Positions 33,401 through 44,953 are shown, numbered from the stretch's first letter. The stretch is 64,000 bases of DNA from Argentina anserina (GCF_933775445.1 NC_065875.1:17359555-17423554), one strand, 5' to 3'. A program made the numbers and translations. The notes: a model not told the origin generated them from the sequence alone.

Positions 33401-35538
33401 GCGGTGATTTGAAGCCTTTTTTATCTGGGATTACCTCCCAGAGCCATTGAAAGAGAGATTGGGGATCAGATTAGGGTTTATGAGAATTTAGATTCACTGA
33501 TTTCATCTAAGGGATTTGGGGATCAAGTTGGGGTTACAGAGGTTTAGGGATCGAGTTGGGGCAACAGAGTATAGGGTTTGGATTCGGTGGTGAAACGCAA
33601 GAGCTAAGGTGGTTTGGATAGTGGTGGAGAGAGATCGATGATGCTTAGGGTTTCGGCGTCGAGAGAAAGAGAGAGAGAAGGACATGAGTCGAAAATGGGT
33701 CTTTGTTAAGCTTATATATCCCCACCTAAGCGACGAACATAATGATATGTTTTCGTCTAGGTTAAGTTAGTAATTCATTCAAATTTTCAGCGAAATTTTG
33801 GTGGTGATTATAGCGCGCCAATTATTTGGCCTAAACCGACGGAAATTCCTTATAGCCGTCACTTGAACAGGTTAAAGCGACGGAGAAATTATTGTTCATC
33901 GCTCAATTCTGATTTGCAAAATTTGGAAGACATTTTTATTTTCCACTTTTAATTGTCGTACTTTTCATAATCATCATCTACAACATCATTAAATGTAGGG
34001 TCACCATCGTATTAGGGACATCCGCTACATCAACCTCATAACCGGGGTAATACGGAAAAGTATCATGTAGAATGTCCATAGTTGGGTTCATAGAAGGACC
34101 ACTACCACCATCACCACTAGAAGATGTCCTCAACTGAGTGTATCGTCTTCGGAGCTCACTCATGCTTGCTTCATTTGAAACTTCACCGTGTTTGTCTCAT
34201 ACAATATAAGTACTCATCATACCTCTACAAGACAAGTGTGCGTACAAGCAGTGTTAAGTCACCTTTTTTTTGTTACAACAATCCACGCACGGGCAACAAT
34301 AATAGGCATTCCCATTATTGTTATCACGCGCCTAGTTCACAAAGAGATTTATCCCCTCAAGGTACTCGTTATCACTTCTATGGTATTGCATCCAACTCTT
34401 GTCTGGAATATTTGTCATAGCTGAAATAGTCAAATTGCATTAAGTTAGCAGACAATACCATACATGCACATAATATAAATTTCTTCTTATTGTTCTTCTT
34501 CACCTTATGCCTCCGGTTAGGGTCCTATCTCATTCAGGAGAACACTTTTTTTGTTAAGCATCTTGTCTTCATGGGTTTCGCTATTAGTTTTTGGAAAATT
34601 TCAGCAGCATCTCCCTACAGTTCCCCAAGTGCACAAATATTGCACTTGAGGAACAATATAGGGAGATCCTGACGAAATGACTACCCAAAACCGAAAACGA
34701 AAACATATGAAGTGCAAGGTCGCTCAAAAAAATGTCATACAAGTGATTCTCGAACATGAATTCTAAGCTAAAAGCAACTAGTGAATTATTGCAAGAGTTC
34801 ACTCTTACACACATTCAACTGGATAATAAACACATACTTAGTAAATAAATTGAAATAAAAACTCATGAATAAAGCACATATTTGATTTTCACATTCAATT
34901 CACCAAAACAAAAACCAAAATTAATTTCTACATGCATATTAAGTGATGAATAAAACACTAATTCTATATGCAAAAACTATTATATATATAATACTTAGTT
35001 TTACTCATGAAGCTACAAAATCAAAATCAACACTAAATTTTACATACATTAAGCAATGAATAAAGTACTAATTCCATCACAAATTGAGTTAATTAACACT
35101 AACTCTAAAACACCAAATTGAAGTTCTAAAATGAACACCAAACTCAAGCTATAAAATACCTAATTCAAGCTCTAAAACACCAAATTAAAAGAGTAATTCT
35201 AACAATAAACTCTACAATGAACCTCCAATTGCATGAGCAAATCAAAACTAATCTATAAAATACCAAATTCCAGTTTTTAGATCTAGTTTCTATCTGTCTT
35301 TGATGCCAACTGCCTAAGTAGATGAAAAAACGTTAAAGCAACAAAAGTAAGCAAAGTTCGTCGCTACAACATGTTAAGGCGACGACCAAAGTTTGTCTTC
35401 GCTACAGATGGTTTTTGAGTGACGGACTGTATTTCTCTCACGACCAACCTAGTTATCTGTCGCGTAAACACCCTTAGGCAACAGACTTTAGGCTTTCTCG
35501 TCAGCTATCGTCGCCTAAAAGTATTTATGGCGTAACCT
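30455..35538 (-). mobile_element. CACTA (En/Spm) transposon, degenerate
   Basis: The left end starts CACTACGCCAT. The right end in reverse complement carries TACGCCAT after a diverged start. AGA flanks both sides (30452-30454 and 35539-35541), fitting the 3-bp CACTA target duplication. Many short subterminal words (GCGACGA, CGTCGCC, GGCGACGAC) cluster in 30490-30790 and 33720-33910/35330-35520, as expected for transposase-binding repeats. It carries only a plant PF03004-type gene; no TNP2-like catalytic transposase is seen. Confidence 0.75.
31215..33445 (-). pseudogene. Plant En/Spm accessory transposase (PF03004-like), multi-exon remnant
   Basis: Pieces in order on the minus strand: a Pro/Thr/Ser-rich N-terminus (33445-33075, start codon followed by a stop at codon 9), then WGIVVGHKIDYIV with YFELQPHNRAIVTNHLS (33060-32805). 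Next come MLDWIDKETALRFKDWKHVC and EEWEWLLKQWADPDY (32690-32515), then NKANRNSNPEPINRHSGSLG (32420-32345). Last is a coiled-coil exon (31430-31215) with one internal stop. The order matches plant Transposase_24 proteins. It presumably bound transposon ends. The stops suggest it is dead. Confidence 0.65.
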
Positions 35539-35541
35539 AGA

Positions 35542-36289
35542 AAATTATGGAAGATTAGTGGTAAAATAATTCATAGTTCTGAATCAAAAGATATAGATCG
35601 TGATTCATAGTTTTATTTGTCACTATAGGGCTTGCAAATTCTCAATTACATCATACTATAGTTGAAGTTACTTAATGCGGCATCATAACTCGATTATAAT
35701 TAAGCACTCTACCATTTCAATTACTGATAAAAAAAATGTTTGATATACGTACGTAAGAATTAGAAATCAGAGTGTACGTACCTACGTACCACAACAAACT
35801 ACATAATTAAGTTGATCTAGCTAGTGGGATGAGTGGACGACTTTATATAAATGTGCGACCATATTCAATATTGTGGAGAATCCAAGCCATGCATACGTAA
35901 TAATTAATAAGTACAAAAATATATATTCACGAAGTTAATAGAGTCGTCTAGCTATAAACCAGTTCCGACTGCAGTACATCACTACATCATACGTACTCAT
36001 ATAAGAACAGTAATTTATTCCAGCTTTCTGTTTGTTTGTTTGCTGAAATCCTTGTGATATATATGGTATTTTGGAACCGATAACAGTCGCAATACACACC
36101 AATAAGATTCGTATAAATGCTCCCTAACATGCATGCATGTACGTTATCTTTATTCAATACTGTACTACCGCCCTATGACAAAGAGCATGCAGGGGATATG
36201 TAATTAACATTAACTTATGGCCTTCTGGACTGCTAGATAGTGCTATTAATACACACCCTGTAGCATATATATGCGGCATATCATTGATA
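35542..36289. other. AT-rich intergenic stretch
   Basis: No gene or repeat supported. The last part is likely the 3' UTR of the minus-strand gene ending at 36306. Confidence 0.6.
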
Positions 36290-36305
36290 TCAATAACTCC
36301 TTGCT

Positions 36306-36779
36306 TTAGTATTCAGCGTCATCTTCATCATCATCGACTCGGCGACCAGAATTCTTGTTGCCAACGTTAAAAACCCCATTATGGTCCCCCGTGTTGCCAC
36401 TGATACGATTCCCTGCAACCTTGTACGATACGTTCTTAGTACCGCTCCTTGCAGCCTTGGGCTTAGCAGGAGTTCTTGGCTTAGCAGAACGTCGAACAGG
36501 CTCCTGATAGAATCGAGGGTCAGCGTATCCATTGTTGTACGACTGAGGTGGAGGGTAATAGCCAAACGGGGCTTGAGCAGGCGGAGCCGAACCGCCCTGC
36601 GATGGATGGTTAGGGTTATAGTATCCATAAGATGGAGGAGGAGGAGGAGGAGGAGCATAACCTGGATATCCATTATGAGCCGGAGCTTGAGCTTGAGCGC
36701 CATAGTTGGTATAGTAATTTGGATCTGAACCATAGGCCAACGTGGCACCTGGGTTCATTTGTTGGGCATAATTCGCCAT
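36306..36779 (-). CDS. Tyr/Pro/Gly-rich small protein with lectin-type C-terminal motif
   Basis: 157 residues in one exon. Order: N-terminus MANYAQQMNP, a low-complexity region rich in Y, P, G, Q and N with a seven-proline run (residues ~10-90), then a basic stretch (RRSAKPRTPAKPKAARSG). The motif NVSYKVAGNRISGN and TGDHNGVFNVGNKN follow, then an acidic tail (VDDDEDDAEY). The same linker, motif and tail end the jacalin lectin at 62629-63960, but no lectin domain is present here. There is no signal peptide or membrane segment, so a cytosolic or nuclear location is likely. The start is chosen because a TATATATA lies ~90 bases upstream (36866-36873, minus strand) and no earlier in-frame ATG fits. 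I infer a partner or truncated derivative of the lectin; the function is unknown. Confidence 0.72.
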   Translation of the reverse strand: MANYAQQMNPGATLAYGSDPNYYTNYGAQAQAPAHNGYPGYAPPPPPPPSYGYYNPNHPSQGGSAPPAQAPFGYYPPPQSYNNGYADPRFYQEPVRRSAKPRTPAKPKAARSGTKNVSYKVAGNRISGNTGDHNGVFNVGNKNSGRRVDDDEDDAEY

Positions 36780-36865
36780 TGTGTGTAATGGAGGCTAGCT
36801 GAAATCTTACTTTAGATACACTGCTAACTTGCTGATGTTCATTCTTGGCAATCTAGCTAGCTAGA

Positions 36866-36873
36866 TATATATA
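36866..36873 (-). promoter_or_regulatory. TATA box of the 36.3-kb gene
   Basis: TATATATA on the minus strand, about 87 bases upstream of the ATG at 36779, leaving a leader of about 60 bases. Confidence 0.5.
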
Positions 36874-36999
36874 GACATACAGGCCGGAATATATGATAAA
36901 CGAGTATTACTATACGAGCATGTAGGAATCGGCGTACAGTCGTGTTGCTTAGCTTCCAAGCTTCTCCGGTAATGGTAGACTAATAATGGGACTAAGTAT

Positions 37000-38224
37000 T
37001 CCCAAAACAATTATATCAAGATGTGGATAGCATCATCTAACTAAGAAAAAAAAAAGGTGTTTATAGCATCAATTAGGGTTAGCCGAAAAATAAAAATAGA
37101 GAAAATTATGTGTAGCATATGCATCACGTGCTAACCAGTTTGGTCCGCAGACGCATTCTCAATTCGAATAAATTCCAGAAAAGATGAATATAATTGATAA
37201 GCTTGCTCGAATATGTCGAAAAATTTTATTCGGTCCACAATTAATGGGGATTTTATATTTCTATTTCGTTTTTGGATATATAGTAAATTTGTAATATAGA
37301 TGAGAGGGAATATTTTTCCAAACGGAGAAAGCTTAATTTTTCGCATCTCGAAATTTATGCAGCGATGCATGAAGTGTATTACTCTATAAAGGATCGATTG
37401 AAACTGTTCGTTGAATGCTTGTAAAGCATTTGCTTATTGCTCCTGCACATACAATGTTGGCAACTTTAAGTAGCTTTCAAACAGTTTAAAGTTTTACATG
37501 GCACATTGGCACAACCACGGCATGTCAATCCACTAGGTGACACGGAAATGACGGAATGACCGTTTAACACATTATAAATAGTTGATCTGTTTTTAATATT
37601 TTGGAGTTTAACATCTCAAGTAGAACGAGTACGTGGTGGTGAAGTTAAAAGTGTAAATAATTTATTCTCTCTAGTCTTCAATTTGTTGAGAACCGATGAA
37701 ATTTTGCATTGGATAATTATAGGCTAGGTAAATAATTTACGCACCAAGGTGTTGTAAGTGAATTGAAAGTTGTCATGCATTCTAAAGTCTCAACTATTCA
37801 CATGATCTAGCACTCTGCATGGCACTAACATTAATGTTATCACGGTTATTTAGAATAACCGAAAAAGATAATATAATTTGTGTATGGTATAGCCACAACA
37901 TAATCTTGTGATTCATCGATTAATCTCGGCGTATTGCATGATTTGCCTGGGAACATGCATGGAGTGGATGGACGAATTACTAACACGAGTTTTGCTAGTC
38001 TTATCTAATCTTCTAAGTCCAACATTGTCAACGAATAATGTATAGCATACTCATTCTCTTGGATGTGAAAGTCGTACATATATTTAATTATATATATATG
38101 TTCTTTTTCTCTACATTGTCAACAGAAAATTATATACATTGATGAATTATATAAAGTTGTAATTAACTTATCATTTGGTAGTAGAGAGACAATATTGCAA
38201 TTCCCGATTCGTTCTGATATATCA
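37000..38224. other. Intergenic stretch without a supported gene
   Basis: AT-rich on both strands. The only frame above 70 codons (37131-37370, minus) has no motif and looks like chance. Confidence 0.5.
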
Positions 38225-38570
38225 ATTCAGGCAAATAAAAATAAGTTTAGGGTCACTTCCAACAACGAAATTTCCATTATATATGGTCCCCTTCGTTTCC
38301 ACTAACTTGATTACCGGAAACTACAATATTTGATGTGTCTTGCTTAGCTCTTTCGTCTTTCTTCTCGGCTTGGTTTGAGCAGTAGAATACCGAGCTGGAA
38401 TTCAGGCTAATAAAAATAAGTTTAGGGTCACTTCCAACAACAAAATTCCCATTATAGTTCCCTTCGTTTTCACTTATTTTGATTACCGGAAACTACAATA
38501 TTAGATATGTCTTGCTTAGTTTTTCCGTCTTTCCTCGGCTTGGTTTGAGCAGTAGAATACCGAGATGGAA
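38225..38570 (-). repeat. ~175-bp tandem duplication of the lectin 3' end
   Basis: The block from AAATAAAAATAAGTTTAGGG to CAGTAGAATACCGAG occurs twice (about 38225-38395 and 38400-38570). Each copy encodes, on the minus strand, NIVVSGNQ and (copy 1) VSGNEGD, i.e. the tail motif. Both are damaged: a frameshift and stop in copy 1, a stop in copy 2. Confidence 0.85.
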
Positions 38571-39178
38571 GTAGATGTTTTGATGAGTGGCGAAGGTTTC
38601 CATTCCGATGATGATCATGAAGTAAGCTCCTAGTGCACGAAGTAACCACCAACTATGTACTCTGCCATGAAACCCTACGATCTTCTGCCCACTCGCTTCG
38701 ATTGAAAAGCTCCTTGTCAAGAAATCCTCAACTCCAAATGGTCCATAACTTCTTCTGTTGCTCCGGAAAATAAGCTTTGTGAGATGAGTCGGTATGAACC
38801 GGCTATCAGTATAATATCCATAAACAGAAGTAAAAAATTCGTCTGGATAATCAAGCTCGACCTGTAGTAGTAATTAAGAGAAACATTTTACTTTTCCGAA
38901 TTGACTAAAACCGGCCGCCTGAGGGAGGAGGGTGTAGACGTACTAACCTTGTATGTTTTAGGAGTTTGAAGCATGGGATAATCTGAACCATGCTTTTCTG
39001 ACCAAACTGAGCTCCCATTGTCATCATATTCAATCTGAATCCAACGTATGCCCTTAACATCTGCGTAGATCACCACCTGCCTCACCGTGGAGTGAACTCC
39101 GTCATCCCAAATGGCATCCCCTCCATTTGATCCAAATGGCCCAACCGAAAAGGGTTTGTTCTTAGATTCTTCCAAACT
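38493..39178 (-). CDS. Jacalin-related lectin, 5' exon not located, tail frameshifted
   Basis: Two exons: 38948-39178 (77 codons, after a CTACAG acceptor) and 38493-38861, joined by a GT-AG intron in phase 0, as in the lectin at 62629. Exon one carries FSVGPFGSNGGD, WDDGVHSTVRQVVI and IQIEYDDNGSSVWSEKHG. Exon two carries VELDYPDEFFTSVYGYY, RSYGPFG and KIVGFHGRVHSWWLLRALG, completing a jacalin beta-prism of about 150 residues. The sugar loop after GFHGR is altered (VHSWWLL against SDDWFDL), so binding may differ. After LGAYF the frame runs into an unrelated end and stops at 38493, while the shifted frame still encodes VVSGNQ. I infer loss of the tail by frameshift. A first exon must lie above 39180 but I could not place it. 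It could be a pseudogene. Confidence 0.7.
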
Positions 39179-39939
39179 CTGTAGCATACATGATACATGC
39201 ATCAACATATTCGATCAACTTTAACTAATAATTAATTAGTGTCACGGACAGTGTCTATGTAAAGTTTGGCGGGACCATAAACGATATATCAGGTAGATTT
39301 AAGTACCATATTTGGAACAAGAGGGTGAGCAAAGGAGATGAAAATTATAAACAGAGCAGTGAGCAATGAAATGAAAATGATCGAGTACCAACGTTATGCG
39401 CTTATTAGTAGGATCGATCCAGTTCCTGCTATCATACTGATTTATGAATTTATGTAAAGGGTACTGAATCTTTTAATCCGATGCAACGTACATTTTGGAC
39501 AAGATATCAGCAAAAGTCTAGGTATCCGAAAACTAGTGTACCGTGCGTTTTCATGAAGCTATATTATTCGCTAAGGCAAGCCCGATCAGAAGAATAAGAA
39601 CGAATATATTCAGATCGATCCGTCCATGATATATAGAATTCGATATTATCCAGAAAGATTATTGTATAATCTTTAGCCTCTTGATTCTTGGAAAATAGAG
39701 GCACGTAAGCTAAGCTAAGCGATACGTGAGCAGGGATCGAGCAATTGCATGTTTGAATCGATTAGAGAATGTTGCGCCTTGCGCCCAAACTAAGTATAGT
39801 TATACTAAGACTTTTGATCAGATATATGCTCCATAATCGGAAGTAATGTACTAAGTGTGATCGGATGTAAAATGCTTAAAGATTATGTTCTCTGGTCTCC
39901 ACTATGTGTGGAGGAATGGATCCTTCTTTTTTTATTGGA

Positions 39940-40150
39940 AGTATGGTGGTGGTATGATGAAGTATGGTTATATCCAAAGTAAGCATGATGCATGGTTGCT
40001 CTTATGTCCCAAATTTGTGTGATGTTTAGTGAATTGACCGGCATGCAGTTCACTGAACATCACAAAAGTTTGGGACATAAGAGCAACCATGCATCATGCT
40101 TCCTTTGGATATAACCATACTTCATCATACCACCAGCATACTAGAAGTAT
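39940..40150. repeat. Near-perfect long hairpin (MITE or small-RNA precursor)
   Basis: Arms of about 90 bases pair with only a few mismatches: GGTGGTATGATGAAGTATGG (left) against CCATACTTCATCATACCACC (right), and TGGTTGCTCTTATGTCCCAAA against TTTGGGACATAAGAGCAACC. The loop centre is GAATTGACCGGCATGCAGTTC. A related direct repeat (TGTGGAGGAAT..GGATC) flanks it at 39907 and 40161. It has no coding potential. Confidence 0.85.
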
Positions 40151-40432
40151 TTTTAAACATTGTGGAGGAATAAGGATCTATCTACTTTTACAAAAGAATT
40201 TTTTTTCTAAATATCTTACAATATTCGATCTCCACAAAATTATAAAAAGCTTTTTATCTCAGGGTTTGTCTGCTGTGCAGCAAGGTATCCTATACACACA
40301 CAAGTGTGTGGTGAATGATGAGTTTAATAAAATGCACAGTGGGTGTGGGAGGTTTCTGTGTGGATGAAAGTGCTGCATGCAGCAGCGTATAGCAGAATTC
40401 TCCTTTATCTCATACCGGCAAGGGCTCGAATT

Positions 40433-40455
40433 TTTTTTTTGTCAATGGAAAAATA

Positions 40456-40491
<36 letters not shown>

Positions 40492-40600
40492 TGTTACCCA
40501 ACTATAAACACAGGAGGAAGTTGGTGGAGTGGCTATATGTTACGCATCTTAATTAGATAGTATAGAGGTTAAGGGTTCGATTTGTCTATGGTGTTTTGAT
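40433..40600. repeat. Poly(T) LINE-like end, (TA)n and a SINE-like segment
   Basis: A T-run at 40430-40440 followed by GTCAATGG mirrors, in reverse, the ATCCATTGACAAAAAAAA end of the LINE at 27600, so a tiny minus-strand LINE end may lie here. A (TA)n run fills 40459-40490. TTGGTGGAGTGGCTATAT and, ~45 bases on, AAGGGTTCGATTTGTC resemble SINE boxes A and B. Confidence 0.4.
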
Positions 40601-41218
40601 TCCCCCCCTAATTAAATAAGAAAATTATGAAATCCTTAAGAGTTTTATAAATGATGACATTTTAAATTTCATTAATATGAAAATTCATTAATTGCAAATT
40701 TTATTGTTTGATTATATTTATGTGGGATTTGAATTATGTAATTAATTAAGAAAGTTTGAACATATTAATAACAATAAAAATGTAAAAAGTCTTATTTTGG
40801 AAAGATAATTATTCAATTAAAGAAATTTGTAAATGACACATATTTTGTGAGGAATTCAAGTGAAGAATTTAAACAACGAATTCCTTAGTTTTTTTTCCAC
40901 AAAAATTTGAAACTTCTAGTCTAATTATGCCAAACAGAAGAATTTACTTTTAGGAATCATGAAATCCTCACTTTTAATTAAATTCCCTCTTGTTTTCCCT
41001 CATATCTTATAAAAGTTAATTTTCTCTTCTTGAACTAGGTAAGTTTTAGATTACCATAAATTTCAAAGTTCATTTACATGCTTAATGTATGCAATATTCT
41101 TTGTAATATTGATATTTCAAAGGGTTCGATTTTTCTTTCGCACCGGATCCTTTAATACTTTGGATTGACCCTGTCTTGAAGACTCGAGATATTCTTGTAG
41201 CTTAGTTCAGTACCTCAC

Positions 41219-41219
<1 letters not shown>

Positions 41220-41251
<32 letters not shown>
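41220..41251. repeat. (TC)n microsatellite
   Basis: An uninterrupted CT/TC run of about 30 bases. The surrounding 40600-41978 is AT-rich and shows no gene. Confidence 0.9.
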
Positions 41252-41253
<2 letters not shown>

Positions 41254-41978
41254 CACCAACGTCTAAAGTACCATTGTGACCAGTCTGACCACCCTAGAGC
41301 TCGTTTTCTCTAATGTACGCCATTACCTGCAAAACTTTAATTAATTAATGGACGAGTTCGGGCATCTTCAGATGTCTCCAGTATTGAAAATCCAACAATT
41401 TCATATATAAACCCTAATCTTCTGGACATCATCCAATTTGTGCTATTTTCATAATAAACCTACGTATGATTATTACTTTATGAAATCGTAGTCATAATGA
41501 ACAAGTCCAAAAGTCATTCGTGGTTGATCAGTCTGTGGACTTGGAAACACAGAGAAATAGAAAATGAAGCGCAAATTAAGTAAAACTTAATCTAGACTCT
41601 AAACTGGAGTTTAGACGTAAACATAAAAGATATTGATGGAAGAGTGATGTGTGAATTGTGATGACTGTTAGATTAGACCAAAATTTCAGAATTTATGAAA
41701 TTTACCCAAATTCACAACTTCCTCACTTTATATACAGCGTCAATTCAGTCGATATTAGCACATCAGTCTTCTTATAATCTTTAACCTTTACATAACAGAA
41801 TAGATCGACTTGTAACTACTTGCATAAGTCTCATATGAGCTCATCATTAAGTTTGAGGAGTTAAGGATAGTAGCTAATAATAGTAAAAAGCGCGTCTAGC
41901 TACAAGCCTCAAATAGTAGTGTACATGATATCTTAATTGCGTAATTCATATATCATGATATATGATATGCAATGTTAT

Positions 41979-42356
41979 TGTAATAAGCTTAAATTTCAAT
42001 ACATTATTTGAATTGAATTGAGTTCTATAAAGACATGAATTTCAGTTTAGATGAAATTGATTTGTTTGCAAACGTTACGAAACGTTCCGAGAACGTTTAA
42101 TAAGAAAACGTTACGTTTCCGAACGAATTTATCGACTTTTATTTCGTCGCTCGGTTGCTAAAACTTTCTTCACGAAATTTGTAGAGCTCGTCGTTACGAG
42201 TTCGGGGATATGTGACGCGTTCTAATCGGACGACGTACGTAAAAGTTATTAACGACGGAAGTTGGTTTCCGATTTTGGGAGGGGGTATAAAAGGAAGTTT
42301 TTTAGCTAGGGTTCCCATAATTGGAAACCCTTTCGTTTCTCACTCACCCCGCCTCC

Positions 42357-42387
<31 letters not shown>

Positions 42388-44887
42388 GGTTCCCTCTTCC
42401 CTCCGAGTCTCTCCCTTCTCCTCCGAGCGTCGTTCCTCACCGCCGGCAGCTGCGACCTCACCACCACGACGAGACCTCCCCACGAGCAAGGCGCGGTCAC
42501 CAGCGACGCCGTGAGGCTCGGCGTGTCTCGGATGCAAACGCAGGCGGTCCGAACCAACCAAGGAACTTCAACGACTTCAAATCGTGTTTTAGGTAAGGGT
42601 TTTGGTTAGTTCGATTGTTGGATTGCTTGTTGGTGTAATTGTGAATGTTTTGGGGAAGTTTTGAAGTAGATCGGATGAGGGGGAGCGGAGGAGGAAAAGG
42701 AGGAGATACCGCCGCCTGGAGGCGGCGCGTGAGGAGGCTAGGGATAGCCTAGGGGTAGTCGGAGGCCGTAGAAAGGTAGAGGAGGAGGAGGGGGAGAGTT
42801 TGGGCACGGCGGTGGCGTGACACGCGCCGTTGGTGGCGTCGGCGAGCCCCACGCGCCGCCACGTGCGGCGGTGTGAACAGTTTTGACAGAAGGGTATTTT
42901 GGTAATTTACTGTGTACGGTAAATGTAAATGTAATTTTTATTTACTACGATAAATGTAATTAAATTTTACCTTCGGTAAATGTAAATATAAATTACTTTC
43001 AGTAAATGTAAAAAGTGATTTGTAAAAGGTAATTAGTAAATTTTATTTACTGAGATTGTATTTACATTTAAAGAGTACGTATACGTACAAAAATACGTAT
43101 TAATATTTATACATACAGAAATACGTATATAATATTTATACGTACATAAATATGTATATAGTATTATACATACAGAAATACGTATATAATATTATACGTA
43201 CAGAAATACATATTAATTGTATATTTGTACAGGAACCGTGAATAGTAACAGTGAACAGTAACTTCTTAAAACCGAAATTGCTGAACAGTAACCGATTATT
43301 ACTGTTTCGGCATTTAAAGGTTTACGAAACGATTCTAAATTCTTTTCTTATCTTTTCAAGGTGATCGTTAAATCGAGGAAATGAATTATCATCGGGAATT
43401 GTGGAATTACGCTCGAGTCGATAAGGTGAGTAAAATCTCACGTATTTACGAATCTACCCTCGCGGTGATTCAATATGTTGCAAGGGTATTTAATAATGAA
43501 TTACGAACATGTATACAATATAGTGGACTACATATATACTGTATAAATGGTAATAAGTATATATATATATATAGTTCATTATGTTATGTACTGTTATTAA
43601 TTCATTAGAAATGATCATTTCTATGACGAGAAATTGTGTATTGAGCATGTGTTTGTGAAATATGACATGTATAGGATATAGTAAACTATATATATATTGT
43701 ATAAATGGTAAATAAGTACGAATATATATAGTTTTCTATATAATATACTGTTATGAGTTTTATTGCGATTATATCGAGCATAATTTTGAAACGACAATAT
43801 GATATGTGATTATTGTACGTGAGTTTAACATTGAGTTTGTTAAAAAGTTAATTTGTCTTTGGACGTGATTTAGTACAATATGATGTGAGATTATTTTGCA
43901 TGTTTGGCAAGTCGGAACCTAGCCTTGGCCGGGCGAAAGTTACGATACAGTTAGAGCTCTAGTCTGTCAGCCATAGTACTTCATGTGAGGTAACGGGTGG
44001 TTATCTACTCATGAGTACTCAGATTTTTTTGGATGTTGGGTAGCGGGTGGTTACCCAATATCACCATAGTACTTCATGTGAGGTAACGGGTGGTTATCTA
44101 CTCATGAGTACTCAGATTGTTTTGGATGTTGGGTAGCGGGTGGTTACCCAATATCAGCGTAGTACTGCACGTGAGGTAACGGGTGGTTATCTGCTCATGG
44201 GTACTCAGATTGTTTTGGATGTTGGGTAGCGGGTGGCTATCCAATATCAGCGGTGTATTACGAGAGGGGTAACAGATGTGTACCAGCGTTCTTGGTACCC
44301 GTATTATAAATGCATTTAGGTAACCAGAAGGGTTACTTAATTTCTCATGAGCGTTTTATTTCATATTTCTTTGGGACAACCAGATGGGCCGTCCATTGAC
44401 TGATGAGGGCATTTATATTGTTGATTGTGATTTTTCGTATATATTGATATGCGAACTGTATTGTCATTTTACTCATACGAGCTATAAGCTTACCGGGTTT
44501 GTGTTTACAATCCCGGTGCACCAATTCAATGGTGTAGGGGATAATTCCGCAGGTACTGATTAGCGGAGATTGAGTGACGACTCCGGAGATTCGAAGTCGT
44601 TCGTATCCTGTTCGTGGTGAGATTTCTGGCGTGGATTTGTGTGAGAATTTGAGTGAATTTATTTGTAAGCTTTGTGAGAATTTGTGAGGATTATTACATT
44701 TTCCATCATATTGTAATGTCGAATTATAAATTTGGTTTGTAATAATCGGTTTGACTGAGTTGTATTTGGAACTAAGAGATGATCCGCTGTGCACGTTAAA
44801 TGATTTCAATTTCTTTGAGATTGTTTTTGGTGTTCTAACGACTTTGAAATTTTGAGTTTTTAGGCTCGAAATTTTAGGGTCGTTACA
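41979..44887 (+). mobile_element. Family-1 long solo LTR, copy B
   Basis: 2909 bp, starting TGTAATAAGC and ending GGGTCGTTACA, flanked by GTTAT on both sides (41974-41978, 44888-44892). A TATA box (TATAAAAG, 42286) follows the U3-like first 300 bases, then a CT-rich leader, a GC-rich block with GCGCGTG words, a TAAATGTAAA-rich block and the conserved ACCGGGTTTGTGTTTACAAT near the end. No gag-pol is present. It lies 66 bases beyond the stop of the pseudogene at 44954, i.e. in that gene's 3' region. Confidence 0.93.
43972..44250. repeat. Three ~93-bp tandem units within copy B
   Basis: Units begin near 43972, 44065 and 44158. Each contains GTGAGGTAACGGGTGGTTAT and GATGTTGGGTAGCGGGTGG. Other family-1 copies hold one or two diverged units at the same place, so the array expanded here. 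Confidence 0.9.
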
Positions 44888-44953
44888 GTTATTCATGATG
44901 GGCTTCTAGATCAACTACCAGTAGTGTACGTAGCTTGATTTGCAATCACTTGA

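Noticed and set aside
36290..36748. Alternative 152-codon minus frame and a 115-codon plus frame over the tail-protein gene
   Set aside because: They are shadows: the frame at 36306-36779 carries the motif shared with four other loci, while these give no family resemblance.
42212..42596. Open frames over the CT-rich leader of copy B (also 48452-48888 and 58313-58832)
   Set aside because: They differ between LTR copies, occur on both strands and follow the (TC)n leader and GC bias. No conserved protein is visible.
44345..44896. 183-codon minus frame at the end of copy B
   Set aside because: It spans the LTR terminus, uses LTR sequence conserved on the other strand, and has no counterpart in copies C or E.
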